DNA of 24,587 nucleotides from a virus. Of the stretch, positions 1 to 7,170 are shown piece after piece. The first letter of the stretch is position 1, and each line of letters opens with the position of its first letter. Both the position numbers and the translations under genes were made by a program. The notes below the pieces were generated by a model. The model had not been told where the DNA came from. It did not search any database and saw nothing but the letters and a program-made list of their open reading frames with translations. Location of the stretch: the IMG/VR virus record IMGVR_UViG_3300005435_000050, positions 1 to 24,587 of that record; one strand, written 5' to 3'.

Positions 1-293
1 CCATCACAGAACACGTCGAACTGACCGATCTTAGATGCGGTCACCGCGATACCAGTACCACCAGCGGTTCCGTTGATGGTTCCACCAGCAGTCTTCAGGG
101 TCATCTGGCCAGCATTGCTGACCACCTGAATGAAGGTGAACTGACGGCCCTTACGAGCTGCGGATGCAGCTGGTAGGGTAATCACGTAGGCGTTGGTCGG
201 ATCGTAGAGGATCACGTAGTCATTGTCAGTGACCGTGTACGCTGCGGTCAGCGTAGCTGTAGTAGTGAAGTTGACGTCATCGAAGCCAGACAT
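1..293 (-). CDS. Tail fibre-like structural protein, N-terminal part (cut by window edge)
   Basis: An open frame starts with ATG at 293-291 and runs off the left edge with no stop, giving 97 codons. The product begins MSGFDDVNFTTTATL. It has an alternating hydrophobic/polar beta pattern with 'YVITLPAAS', then 'GRQFTF', then 'GGTINGTAGG'. This layout (a TLPAAS strand, a G-R-x-F turn, then a threonine/glycine-rich strand) is typical of the small beta domains at the ends of phage fibre and head-fibre proteins. The start overlaps the stop of the upstream holin-like gene by one base (TAATG), which fixes the start. A structural fibre role is inferred from the pattern, and the C-terminus is not visible. 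Confidence 0.7.
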   Translation of the reverse strand, partial: MSGFDDVNFTTTATLTAAYTVTDNDYVILYDPTNAYVITLPAASAARKGRQFTFIQVVSNAGQMTLKTAGGTINGTAGGTGIAVTASKIGQFDVFCD

Positions 294-472
294 TAGGCTC
301 CCTTTCCTAGATAGGTGTGAACCACTGCGCTGACTCCGGCAATGGCTGCGGATAGGATCAGAGCAGTACTGATGGAGCCGCCCTTGACCACAGCTCCTGC
401 AAAGGCAGTCAGGAAGATGACGCCCGCAGTCTGTAGATCGTGCTTGGTGAACTTGGGCAGTAGTCGCTTCAT
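293..472 (-). CDS. Holin-like small membrane protein (59 aa)
   Basis: This 59-residue frame starts at ATG 472-470 and stops with TAA at 295-293. It begins MKRLLPKFTKHDLQ, a short basic N-terminus. Two hydrophobic stretches follow, about residues 15-30 (AGVIFLTAFAGAVV) and 34-54 (SISTALILSAAIAGVSAVV), and the tail is short. Size, two candidate transmembrane helices and position directly after the endolysin fit a holin, which permeabilises the membrane at lysis. It overlaps the endolysin stop and the next gene's start by one base each (TAATG at both ends), so it is probably translated by coupling. Holin function is inferred from context because holins are too diverse for a sequence-only call. 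Confidence 0.75.
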   Translation of the reverse strand: MKRLLPKFTKHDLQTAGVIFLTAFAGAVVKGGSISTALILSAAIAGVSAVVHTYLGKGA

Positions 473-1338
473 TACAGACGCGCCTTCAGCTCTGCCAGGG
501 TCTCAGCAGCATTCTGCTGAGCCGTAGGTGCTCCGGTGACAGTGCCACCAGCCTTCAGTGCAGCCACTTCTGCCTGAAGAGTTTCAACCACGTGGACGAT
601 ATGTCCAACGCGTCCGGCCATCATGGTGATCAGGTCATTGAAGCTCTGCTGACCAGTCCATGTTCCGCCATCCTTGGCGAGATCCGGGTACCAGCCAGTG
701 ACCTGTGCTGGGAAGGTAAGAGGTGTGCTAGGATCCATAGTGTCTCCATTGATCAAATCGGATAGCTGCTGAACAGTGCCCTTGTAGGCGTTGAAGTCTA
801 CAGACTGGCCACCGTAGCTGAAAGCATTGGTGTACTGCCACACCGTAGGTGCTGGCTGTCCAGTGGCGTAGGCTTCCCACCCAGGACCTGTGTCCGAATA
901 GGTGGTGTAGGAGCTGGAGACCAGAATGGCCCCAGCGGCCGTCAGACGGTTCAGATCCCCGCCTACCTGCTCCCAGTACCACTTAGGGAAGTAGACGCCC
1001 CACACACGGCCCCCAAGGGCCTTCAGAGCCGCAATGAAGGCAACGACTACATCCACGCCAGGCTTGCTGGTTCCCTCAGTCTCCACGTCCAACATGCAAG
1101 GAATGTTCCCCGCGAAGTCGTGGTAGTACCTGGCCTGCTCAGCTGGATCAATGCCAGCCTTGAGGAAGTGGTAGCCGGAGAAGACAGCTCCTACGTTGTG
1201 CGCCTGCTCCTTGAAGTTGAAGAAGTCTGCATCCTTGTAGTAGTTACCCTCTGTCGCCTTGGCGATTACAGCAACGGTTCCACCCTGAAGACGCAGACCA
1301 TCTTCATATGAACTGATGTCAGGGAAAGCGATGGTCAC
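472..1338 (-). CDS. Endolysin, GH25 muramidase (lysozyme-type)
   Basis: The 288-residue product starts at a GTG. Residues 1-195 form a glycoside hydrolase 25 domain, the Chalaropsis/Cpl-1 lysozyme type that cuts the MurNAc-GlcNAc bond of peptidoglycan. Visible landmarks are 'PDISSY' (D7), 'AKATEGNYYKD', 'FSGYHFLKAG', 'MLDVETEG' (D84 and E86) and 'VDFNAYKG' (D181). The D7/D84/E86/D181 set matches the acidic active-site pattern of the family. The remainder (about 200-288) has no recognised wall-binding repeat. It ends in a helical, heptad-like stretch (VETLQAEVAALK) that might mediate oligomerisation. The start codon overlaps the stop of the 41-residue gene (GTGA), and the stop overlaps the holin-like start. 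There is no signal peptide, so release would need a holin. Confidence 0.93.
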   Translation of the reverse strand: MTIAFPDISSYEDGLRLQGGTVAVIAKATEGNYYKDADFFNFKEQAHNVGAVFSGYHFLKAGIDPAEQARYYHDFAGNIPCMLDVETEGTSKPGVDVVVAFIAALKALGGRVWGVYFPKWYWEQVGGDLNRLTAAGAILVSSSYTTYSDTGPGWEAYATGQPAPTVWQYTNAFSYGGQSVDFNAYKGTVQQLSDLINGDTMDPSTPLTFPAQVTGWYPDLAKDGGTWTGQQSFNDLITMMAGRVGHIVHVVETLQAEVAALKAGGTVTGAPTAQQNAAETLAELKARL

Positions 1339-1460
1339 TTCAGAATCCTTTCCAAATGCTTCTTAATCCTACGGTGGTGCCACAGGAATCCTGGAACTGC
1401 CACTACGACATTGGGCCAGATCTGATCCCACCACTCGTGTAGGAGTCTAAGTGTTGTCAT
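1335..1460 (-). CDS. Small putative membrane protein (41 aa), lysis region
   Basis: A 41-codon frame runs from ATG 1460-1458 to TGA 1337-1335. The product starts MTTLRLLHEWWDQIWPNVVV, continues with a hydrophobic segment to about residue 27, and ends in a strongly basic helix (HHRRIKKHLERILK). Its start overlaps the stop of the peptidoglycan-binding gene (ATGA), and its stop overlaps the endolysin start (GTGA). It therefore fills an otherwise unexplained 120-nt interval exactly, with coupling signals on both sides, which is the main reason to believe it. One membrane-spanning or amphipathic segment plus a basic C-terminus would suit a lysis accessory or holin/antiholin partner. I do not recognise the family. 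Confidence 0.72.
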   Translation of the reverse strand: MTTLRLLHEWWDQIWPNVVVAVPGFLWHHRRIKKHLERILK

Positions 1461-1801
1461 CCAAACCCAACATCGTCAGAGAATCCTGGTAGCTGATTGA
1501 ATGTCCTGGAAGCGCTCGAACCATCCCATCGGACCCAATCCGTTCCGCTTCCCGAATAGCGTCGGCCATCAGCCTCTGGATCGGCGACCCAATGAAGTTC
1601 ACCGAGTGTTCGCGCTGTGACTGCGTCAACCACGCCCGTGGCCGGGAGTCTGTGGAGTCGCTGCCATCCCCGGATGGCCCGTAGTGTGTCCTCATCTAGT
1701 CTTCCTGTCCTAGGGAGTTTTAGCAGAAGTTGAACGGTTTCTACTTCGTGGCCCACTGCCCCCAGTGAGATATCCTTGTCGAACCAGCTCGGCGTATCCA
1801 T
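1457..1801 (-). CDS. Stand-alone peptidoglycan-binding domain protein (114 aa)
   Basis: Residues about 11-70 form a PG_binding_1-type domain: 'SLGAVGHEVETVQLLLKL', then 'TGRLDEDTLRAIRGWQRLH', then 'LPATGVVDAVTARTLGEL'. This three-helix fold usually sits on cell-wall hydrolases and anchors them to peptidoglycan. No catalytic domain is present here. The C-terminal 40 residues are polar (Gly/Ser/Asp/Arg) with no clear fold. The start is ATG 1801-1799, preceded by a strong ribosome-binding sequence, so the 92-nt overlap with the upstream gene's 3' end looks genuine. The stop overlaps the next gene (ATGA). It may supply the wall affinity that the GH25 endolysin two genes downstream seems to lack. 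That link is inference. Confidence 0.85.
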   Translation of the reverse strand: MDTPSWFDKDISLGAVGHEVETVQLLLKLPRTGRLDEDTLRAIRGWQRLHRLPATGVVDAVTARTLGELHWVADPEADGRRYSGSGTDWVRWDGSSASRTFNQLPGFSDDVGFG

Positions 1802-2003
1802 TGACTGTCTCCTCTAGAACGCGAATGCGTTCATCCTTCAAGGCACCATCCTTCTTCATTTGCTTAATGGTCTGTTCGTGGACCAGCACGAGGGCCTGAA
1901 GATCTGCAATGAGATGCTTCTTAACGCTGGATCGCCCAACCACCACAGCAGCTGTCAGAGAACAGACAGCCAGAAGAATCTCCAAGAAGGCTGCAAGGGT
2001 CAC
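1710..2003 (-). CDS. Single-pass membrane protein with coiled coil (97 aa), lysis region
   Basis: The product begins MTLAAFLEILLAVCSLTAAV, a hydrophobic segment at about residues 3-23 that looks like an N-terminal membrane anchor. A charged helical region follows at about 25-75 (HLIADLQALVLVHEQTIKQMKK, then DERIRVLEETVNGYAELV) with heptad-like spacing of Leu/Val/Ile. The Ser/Arg-rich tail is probably disordered. The start is GTG 2003-2001, with a near-perfect Shine-Dalgarno overlapping the upstream stop. The last 92 nt overlap the peptidoglycan-binding gene in another frame. A membrane anchor plus coiled coil is seen in some phage holins and holin-like accessory proteins, so a lysis role is plausible. 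The exact role is unknown. Confidence 0.8.
   Translation of the reverse strand: MTLAAFLEILLAVCSLTAAVVVGRSSVKKHLIADLQALVLVHEQTIKQMKKDGALKDERIRVLEETVNGYAELVRQGYLTGGSGPRSRNRSTSAKTP
1809..1813 (-). promoter_or_regulatory. Ribosome-binding site for the peptidoglycan-binding gene
   Basis: On the minus strand AGGAG (within AGAGGAGA) lies 7 nt before ATG 1801-1799. It sits inside the coding sequence of the upstream 97-residue gene, which supports independent initiation of the overlapped gene. Confidence 0.75.
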
Positions 2004-2007
2004 GGAT

Positions 2008-2014
2008 CCTCCTT
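2008..2014 (-). promoter_or_regulatory. Strong Shine-Dalgarno of the membrane/coiled-coil gene
   Basis: On the minus strand AAGGAGG lies 4 nt before the GTG at 2003-2001. It shares bases with the TAA stop of the upstream 683-residue gene. It decides the GTG start. Confidence 0.75.
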
Positions 2015-4064
2015 AAGAGATCACACGGCACTGAAGAATGATATAGCCACCACGGGCATTGGAATCCTGATTACCCGCACTTGATGTCTTTGCCAGTTCA
2101 GGAGACTGCTGTTCGAATGTGTAGTTGTCCACTACCACCAGATTACTGGTATTGTAATTCAGGTCCTGAAGCAGCACTACATTTCCGGAAGCTGTGATAG
2201 CTTCCAGAGCCTGGATACGCTCAAATGAGAAGCCATCATAGCCCGTCTTGATACCATTTCGATCGGTTTCACTGTCCATGCAGAGCAGCGGAATCTCGAT
2301 CATAATCTGGCGACTGACACCCGGAAGTGCCCTCAGCTGATATCCATTCATGGTAGGACTGTAATTAACGTCGCCTGTTCCTGGATGGACTACAAACTTG
2401 AACTGGAACCATTCCTGAGCATTCCCGATATTACCAATCGTGAACGGCTGCGCCGCGCCACTAGTGCTAGAGCCATTGATACCAATAGCAATAGTAGATG
2501 GAGAAGTCAGGCTTGGGTTAAGCCCATAGATATCGATACCACCATCAGGGATATCCTGATGACGAAGATAGACAAACTTGAAGTGCTTAGGCTCAAGTGT
2601 GTTGAATCGAATCTTGGGAGTGTAGAAGAACCCAGAACTCTCGTTGGGCTGGCCCTGCTTACGGGTCAGGTCTGGTGTGTAGACAAAAGCGCCTACAGCG
2701 AAAGCGATGTTGGAGGTTGTGCCCATAGGGGCAATGCTGTTCACAGGCTGTCCACTGACAGCCAGGTCGCCAATCAGGTCATTGCAGTAAGGCTGTCCAC
2801 CGGTGGAAGTCTGCACACCCAGATCAATGCGCATGATCATGTCATGGTTGGAGGCTTCGGGTGGGTTCACCCATCCTGGCTGAGGGATAAGCTTGTTGCC
2901 CTGGTTGCCAATGAACATGAAGCGATCATAACCACCGATAGCCTGGACTCCCACGTTAGTGGGATCCTGCACAATCAGAGGACCATACACGATGTTGCCG
3001 TTGATGTCAGCTTCTGCAACACGGAAACCATGGTTGGTTCCAATGCCCACGAAGTAGCCAATGTAGGCATACATCGATAGAATCTTCTCACCATAAGGCA
3101 TCTGCATAGCTACGATACCGGAGGTAAGCGTTGGCATAGCTCCACCAGAGTCAAGCGTGAACTTGTGCACCTGGCTGATAGCGCCACCTGCATTACCGCT
3201 TACCAGGATGGCCGGACCAATCTCCGAGATGTCTGTGAAGACATACGAAGCATTCTGGTGAGTGAACTTGGGTGTTGGTAGAGTAGGCGGCGATCCGGCT
3301 ACAAGCTCATAGACGTTGTTGTCCATGCCCGCCACAAGGCGACCCTTCACGAACCCAAGAACGTAGTTGGCAGAAGCAGACGAGACGTTCCAGATCTTTG
3401 TAGCTGCCACCAGAGGAGTCGCAATGACTCCCTTGTAGATACCTGTCTTGTCTGCGAAGTAGTAGTTGGTTCCATCATCGGTGAATGTGTTAGCTAGGCC
3501 AGTAAGTCCACCAGGCATCACATAAGCTGTTGTGCTTGTGCCCAGGAAAGTCAGAGACTTTCCACCGATGTCTAGTGCTAGGACACCATCCTGGCCACTA
3601 AGCTGTGTGCTTCGCAGCTTCAGCGGACCGGTGAACGTGTTCGCAACTGTTCGCTGGAGAAGCTTCATTTGCCCAGGGGTGGACAGCATGTCCACACCTT
3701 CAGAGTAGAAGTATCGCTGGCCAAGGGTCTGATCTGTCGTGGTGTCCAGGAACTGTGTTCCTGCTCCCTGGCTGAAGTTGCTCTGGCTACGGAGCCACCA
3801 ACCCCAGATGGACTGCTCTCCGGGTACCTGCTGGTTGTCGAACTGATCCTTGCGGATCGGAGAGAAGGTACGCTGATAGATCCTACGGAAGTAGGATCCA
3901 CGAAGGGATTCACCACCAATGAACGGGATACCCGCAAGAGCATAGTCATATGCAATATCGGTACGCTGGTACAGAGCTGCGAGAGCACTAGGCAGAGGGA
4001 GAATACCGGCGGGGCTTGGCTGAAGGATGCCATTCTGGTTCTGGAGAAAGCTGGTAAGTCCCAT
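2013..4064 (-). CDS. Large tail protein, candidate nozzle (tail tubular protein B-like)
   Basis: A 683-residue protein with no catalytic motif. After an N-terminal segment (to about residue 130, rich in Q, F, Y and R) it consists of repeated short beta strands separated by turns. Examples are 'NYYFADKTGIYKGV', 'FVKGRLVAGMDNNVYELV', 'ISEIGPAILVSGNAGGAISQVHKFTL' and 'GYDRFMFIGNQGNKL'. This pattern is what a beta-propeller or propeller-like fold looks like, and T7-type nozzle proteins (gp12) contain one. Size and position after an adaptor-like gene fit that role in a short tail. The alternative is a large minor tail or receptor-binding protein. The frame is intact, and its ribosome-binding site AAGGA overlaps the stop of the fibre gene. 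The structural role is fairly safe and the nozzle assignment is inference. Confidence 0.72.
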   Translation of the reverse strand: MGLTSFLQNQNGILQPSPAGILPLPSALAALYQRTDIAYDYALAGIPFIGGESLRGSYFRRIYQRTFSPIRKDQFDNQQVPGEQSIWGWWLRSQSNFSQGAGTQFLDTTTDQTLGQRYFYSEGVDMLSTPGQMKLLQRTVANTFTGPLKLRSTQLSGQDGVLALDIGGKSLTFLGTSTTAYVMPGGLTGLANTFTDDGTNYYFADKTGIYKGVIATPLVAATKIWNVSSASANYVLGFVKGRLVAGMDNNVYELVAGSPPTLPTPKFTHQNASYVFTDISEIGPAILVSGNAGGAISQVHKFTLDSGGAMPTLTSGIVAMQMPYGEKILSMYAYIGYFVGIGTNHGFRVAEADINGNIVYGPLIVQDPTNVGVQAIGGYDRFMFIGNQGNKLIPQPGWVNPPEASNHDMIMRIDLGVQTSTGGQPYCNDLIGDLAVSGQPVNSIAPMGTTSNIAFAVGAFVYTPDLTRKQGQPNESSGFFYTPKIRFNTLEPKHFKFVYLRHQDIPDGGIDIYGLNPSLTSPSTIAIGINGSSTSGAAQPFTIGNIGNAQEWFQFKFVVHPGTGDVNYSPTMNGYQLRALPGVSRQIMIEIPLLCMDSETDRNGIKTGYDGFSFERIQALEAITASGNVVLLQDLNYNTSNLVVVDNYTFEQQSPELAKTSSAGNQDSNARGGYIILQCRVIS

Positions 4065-4072
4065 GTGAATCC

Positions 4073-5248
4073 TTAGACCAAACCGTACAGAGTGAAGGAA
4101 GATCCCGTTACGAAGTTTCCTGCATCCGGCAGGAGGGTCACGCTAGTGATAGCGGCTGTGCTAGCCCACGTTCCACCCATAGTTCCCGCGAATCCGTTAG
4201 TCGGAGATCCAACAGCATTGAATCCGGAATGGGCAGACTTGAACATAGATGTACTCTGAGCATTGGGGATCCAGAAGCTACCGGAGCCAAAGTAGTTAGC
4301 CGTATCATTAGCAGCTGTCTTGGCACCAATGTGAATCATGCTGACAGCGCCAGCGCTGTTCTGACCACTCACAGTAGCAGTGTTCGCCAGGACGATTTCC
4401 CAAGCGTAGTTGTTTCCACTGTCACCGTTGAACTGAAGGTTGACGAAACCACCAGTTGCAGCATTGTTGGTGCGGGCAGTGTATGCACCCTGGATAGTGT
4501 TCACCCAGGAAGGAACGTTGATTGTGGTAGAGGCACCAGTCGGAGCAGTTGTTCCCAACTTCACACGACCACCAAGAGGTGTCCATGTTCCGGGAGTTCC
4601 ACCAGCTGTGCAGATCCACAGGGAGTTGAACGTAGTGTCAACTACGATGTCACCAGTATTGAATGTTCCCGAAGAGGGACCAGTTGTAGAGGCAGCTGTG
4701 CTGAAGGCACCCACGAGACCGCTAGTCTGGGCTGTAGCTCCTGTGAGCCCTGTGAAACGGAAGAAGCCCTCTGTGACACTGCCAGTGCCGGACCAAGCAC
4801 CAGAGCCCATAGTCTGAGCACCAGTGTACTGTCCGCTACTGATGACCTTGTTGGTCAGTGTCTGAGAGTCTGTGGTTCCCACCACAGACGAACTACTAGT
4901 AAGACCATGAACAGCGTGGCCAGATGCATCCGGGGAAGAGGATGCATCGATGTGAGAGCGTGACTCTCGGAAGTCACGACCAATGTTACCATGGGTCACC
5001 GTGGCGTTCACGTTGTGGGCCAGGCCTGTTGTGCCATCAATGGCACGAGTGATCGTAAGGTTCAGACCGGCAATGTTGGTTACGTCTACAGGTTCCTGGT
5101 TCGACTGGCCAATGTCAAGGACCGCAGTGAAAGGAACGGCAGGCATGCCAAGTGTAGACGCCACCGGCATGGTTGTGGCAACCGATGTGATACCCGAAGT
5201 AATGAAAGTCTGGGGCACGTTGGTTGCATACTGCTGACCAGTTGGCAT
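4073..5248 (-). CDS. Tail fibre protein
   Basis: A 391-residue protein with three recognisable parts. Residues 1-95 form an N-terminal fibre-attachment style domain ('VATTMPVAST', 'FTAVLDIGQSNQEPVDVTNI', 'LTITRAIDGTTGLAHN', 'ATVTHG'). The sequence 'VGTTDSQTLTNKVISSG' near residue 125 is the short repeat motif that recurs in many phage fibre shafts. The C-terminal 150 residues form a beta-rich tip ending 'ITSVTLLPDAGNFVTGSSFTLYGLV', a common fibre-tip ending. The sequence is rich in Thr, Ser, Gly and Ala with few charged residues, as usual for trimeric fibres. It probably contributes to host recognition. It lies between the putative adaptor and nozzle genes, separated by 8 nt from each. Confidence 0.83.
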   Translation of the reverse strand: MPTGQQYATNVPQTFITSGITSVATTMPVASTLGMPAVPFTAVLDIGQSNQEPVDVTNIAGLNLTITRAIDGTTGLAHNVNATVTHGNIGRDFRESRSHIDASSSPDASGHAVHGLTSSSSVVGTTDSQTLTNKVISSGQYTGAQTMGSGAWSGTGSVTEGFFRFTGLTGATAQTSGLVGAFSTAASTTGPSSGTFNTGDIVVDTTFNSLWICTAGGTPGTWTPLGGRVKLGTTAPTGASTTINVPSWVNTIQGAYTARTNNAATGGFVNLQFNGDSGNNYAWEIVLANTATVSGQNSAGAVSMIHIGAKTAANDTANYFGSGSFWIPNAQSTSMFKSAHSGFNAVGSPTNGFAGTMGGTWASTAAITSVTLLPDAGNFVTGSSFTLYGLV

Positions 5249-5256
5249 GTTGACCC

Positions 5257-6162
5257 TTAGAAGTCGAAGTGGGATGGAATCTGGAAACGGTCACGCTGCT
5301 TCGCAGCTTCCTGCTCCAGGCGCTGTAGATAGAGCTGGCCGAAATACTGGGACACCTTGCTGGCAGCACCAGGCTGCGTGTACTGAGCACGCTCAGAGGC
5401 CTCTACAGAGGTGATAGAGAGACGTGGACCCTCAAGCTGGGGGGAGAGCTTCATGCAGGCGCCATACACGATGACATCCTGTGCAGTAGCCGGAAGACCC
5501 GTGATCGTAGCGAAGTCATCTGTAAGGTTGACCAACTCCGTTGGTTCCTTGCGGTAGGTAACGAAGATCTGCCTACCCGGCACAACGTCATCACCAATGA
5601 AGATAGACTTACCAGTGGAGCCAAGCTCGCCAGTGGCGATGTTGGCCTGTCCTACAAAGCGCCAGTTTTGCGCGAACCGCCAGACGTGCGACGGACCGAT
5701 GAGCTGGTACTGGACCGAGATGACTTCCTCCGCATCGGCGGGGAGTCCATATTCGTAGACGACGGAGATCTTGGGGATCGACGCGGTGTTGATCGCCCAA
5801 AGTTGGGGGTAGACGGAGCGGATGGCATCGTTGATAGCCTCTGTCAGTCGAACTGTCGGCCAGATCGGAGAGTTCTCAATCTTGGCTCCGAGCAGGTGGG
5901 AACTAGCCGTGGTTGAAGAATAACCACGGCCGAAGGATGAGATATTCACTGTGTTAGTAGTCTGGTTCACCGACTGCACAAGCATCAGTTCCTGATTGTC
6001 CACCTCAATGGTTCCACGCGAAACCTGTGTGGCATCAGCCACGGTGAAGGAAGTCTGCGAGTTGTTGATGTTCGCAGCAAGAGAGGTGAACTGCTGCTGG
6101 TTCTGGGAGAAGCCTGCAAGCTCCTGACGAACACGGTCAACCAGGTTCTGAAGTGTTGGCAT
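5257..6162 (-). CDS. Candidate head-tail adaptor (tail tubular protein A-like)
   Basis: A 301-residue protein. The N-terminus (MPTLQNLVDRVRQELAGF) is helical. A beta domain follows at about 25-105 ('TSFTVADATQVSRGTIEVDNQELMLV', 'ISSFGRGYSST'), then a helix 'LTEAINDAIRSVYPQLWAI' near residue 115. The C-terminal half alternates strands and helices and ends in a charged helix. A helix of the form 'EAINDAIRSVYPQLW' is reminiscent of adaptor proteins that form the ring between portal and tail. With the putative nozzle and fibre genes directly downstream, a T7 gp11-like adaptor is my best guess. A minor tail or head-tail connector role is the alternative. ATG 6162-6160 directly abuts the upstream TAA. 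Confidence 0.6.
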   Translation of the reverse strand: MPTLQNLVDRVRQELAGFSQNQQQFTSLAANINNSQTSFTVADATQVSRGTIEVDNQELMLVQSVNQTTNTVNISSFGRGYSSTTASSHLLGAKIENSPIWPTVRLTEAINDAIRSVYPQLWAINTASIPKISVVYEYGLPADAEEVISVQYQLIGPSHVWRFAQNWRFVGQANIATGELGSTGKSIFIGDDVVPGRQIFVTYRKEPTELVNLTDDFATITGLPATAQDVIVYGACMKLSPQLEGPRLSITSVEASERAQYTQPGAASKVSQYFGQLYLQRLEQEAAKQRDRFQIPSHFDF

Positions 6163-6531
6163 TTATCGTCCTAGAGACCAGGCGGTAGCGGTACCACCAA
6201 CCATGGTGGTAGTGACATCAGCACGGAGGAAGCGCACCGCGCCACCTGCGTTAGAGAAAGAAACCAAGGCGCTGCCTGGTCCAGTGAAGCTCACAATGCC
6301 AGCAGACAGAGTGGTTCCCGCCCCAAGCTTGCCAGTGAGAATGGCGTTGTTGAGCGGAACATAGTTCACCCCATCTACAGAGCCCAGAACAGTGACAGCA
6401 CCAGCAGTGGTTCCAGTGCTAGCAGTAACCTGACAAGTGCCACTGGCAAGGCCAGTGTCCAGGTCGAGCACCAGTCCGGTGTTGGTGGCAGTCTGGTTCT
6501 GGAAGTGGAGAAACGGAGCTGCGGATGCCAT
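6163..6531 (-). CDS. Small beta-rich structural protein (122 aa)
   Basis: The product is built of short strands low in charge and rich in Gly, Thr, Ala and Val, and contains 'VTVLGSVDGVNYVPLNNA' near residue 45. A 'GS.DG..Y..L' turn recurs in phage head decoration and minor structural proteins of a beta-sandwich type. The last part ('AVRFLRADVTTTMVGGTATAWSLGR') reads as the final strands of such a sandwich. Its position between capsid-region accessory genes and tail genes fits a decoration, head-completion or small tail protein. The start is at a TAATG overlap with the upstream gene, and the stop directly abuts the adaptor start. I cannot assign a specific role. Confidence 0.7.
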   Translation of the reverse strand: MASAAPFLHFQNQTATNTGLVLDLDTGLASGTCQVTASTGTTAGAVTVLGSVDGVNYVPLNNAILTGKLGAGTTLSAGIVSFTGPGSALVSFSNAGGAVRFLRADVTTTMVGGTATAWSLGR

Positions 6532-6935
6532 TAGATGATTCCCTTCGCGGTATCGCGAATAGTCTGCATATCGGAAGACTGATCAACCATAGCAGTCACC
6601 TGCTTGACAGTCTCGTTTGAAACGGCGTCATAACCGCCCTTGCCGTTCGGAGCAACCTGGAAGTCACGACCATAGGCCATACCGGTCTCCGCTGACATTC
6701 GCTCTGCGAACTTGAGCTTAGCCATTCCTGTACCATCAGGCTGGATACCCTGGGCTCGTAGCTCACGGTAGAGGCTCAGCTCCCGCTCGTGTAGGTTGTC
6801 CTTGGTTTTGTCAGCACCGTAGGCACTGCGGGCGAATCCCACCATCTGGCGCTTAGAGCGCATGCATTCACCGTAGGACTTATGGTCCTGGGTGGGGCAA
6901 CCTGTAGAGCAAACCGATTCGACGGTACTTCTCAT
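6531..6935 (-). CDS. Conserved actinophage-type protein with N-terminal cysteine motif (134 aa)
   Basis: Starting at ATG 6935-6933, the product begins MRSTVESVCSTGCPTQDHKS and continues 'YGECMRSK', placing cysteines at 9, 13 and 24. This Cys-xxx-Cys-P-T-Q-D-H-x-S-Y-x-x-C pattern is one I associate with small proteins encoded near head genes in actinobacteriophages. The function is unknown to me, and metal binding is possible. The rest is a charged helical region followed by 'MAYGRDFQVAPNGKGGYD' and a helical tail. Longer frames exist (to 6971), but the conserved motif needs only this start. No strong Shine-Dalgarno is visible. The 5' end overlaps the upstream gene by 56 nt. The stop forms TAATG with the next gene. 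Confidence 0.65.
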   Translation of the reverse strand: MRSTVESVCSTGCPTQDHKSYGECMRSKRQMVGFARSAYGADKTKDNLHERELSLYRELRAQGIQPDGTGMAKLKFAERMSAETGMAYGRDFQVAPNGKGGYDAVSNETVKQVTAMVDQSSDMQTIRDTAKGII

Positions 6936-7170
6936 CCGCGTCATGCCCATCCCAAATCTCATTAGCAGCACGGCTGCTCTTAGTTACATGACCGAAGAGA
7001 TCCCAGTCAATAGAAGCGATATGCCAGGATACCTGGCCTTCAGGTGTGTGGACATAGAGGATCTTCCAATCCTCACCATTGTCTTCATCCACACACCACT
7101 CAGAGGGATACATGCGAGACACCAAGGAGGCAAGGTGTGCACGTTCCCGATACAAGCTGTCGTAGCCCAT
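6880..7170 (-). CDS. Conserved actinophage-type hypothetical protein (96 aa)
   Basis: The product starts MGYDSLYRERAHLASLVSRM and contains 'EGQVSWHIASIDWDLFGHV' and near its end 'WDGHDADEKYRRI'. This arrangement (YRERAHL, then G-Q-x-x-W-H-I, D-x-D-L-F, then W-D-G-H-x-x-x-E-K-Y-x-R) is, from memory, a recurrent small family in actinobacterial phages. I know of no established function. The start at 7170 is chosen over a longer frame (to 7206) because it makes a TAATG overlap with the upstream stop. Its 3' end overlaps the next gene by 56 nt in another frame. Confidence 0.8.
   Translation of the reverse strand: MGYDSLYRERAHLASLVSRMYPSEWCVDEDNGEDWKILYVHTPEGQVSWHIASIDWDLFGHVTKSSRAANEIWDGHDADEKYRRIGLLYRLPHPGP

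Noticed and set aside
1447-1695. 82-codon minus-strand frame inside the peptidoglycan-binding gene
   Set aside because: It is out of frame with a gene that has a clear domain and ribosome-binding site, and it shows no motif of its own.
2385-3080. 231-codon plus-strand open frame, and other long plus-strand frames (4229-4963, 8626-9636, 18501-19235)
   Set aside because: They lie fully antisense to strong minus-strand genes, show no recognisable domains, and their composition mirrors the gene on the other strand.
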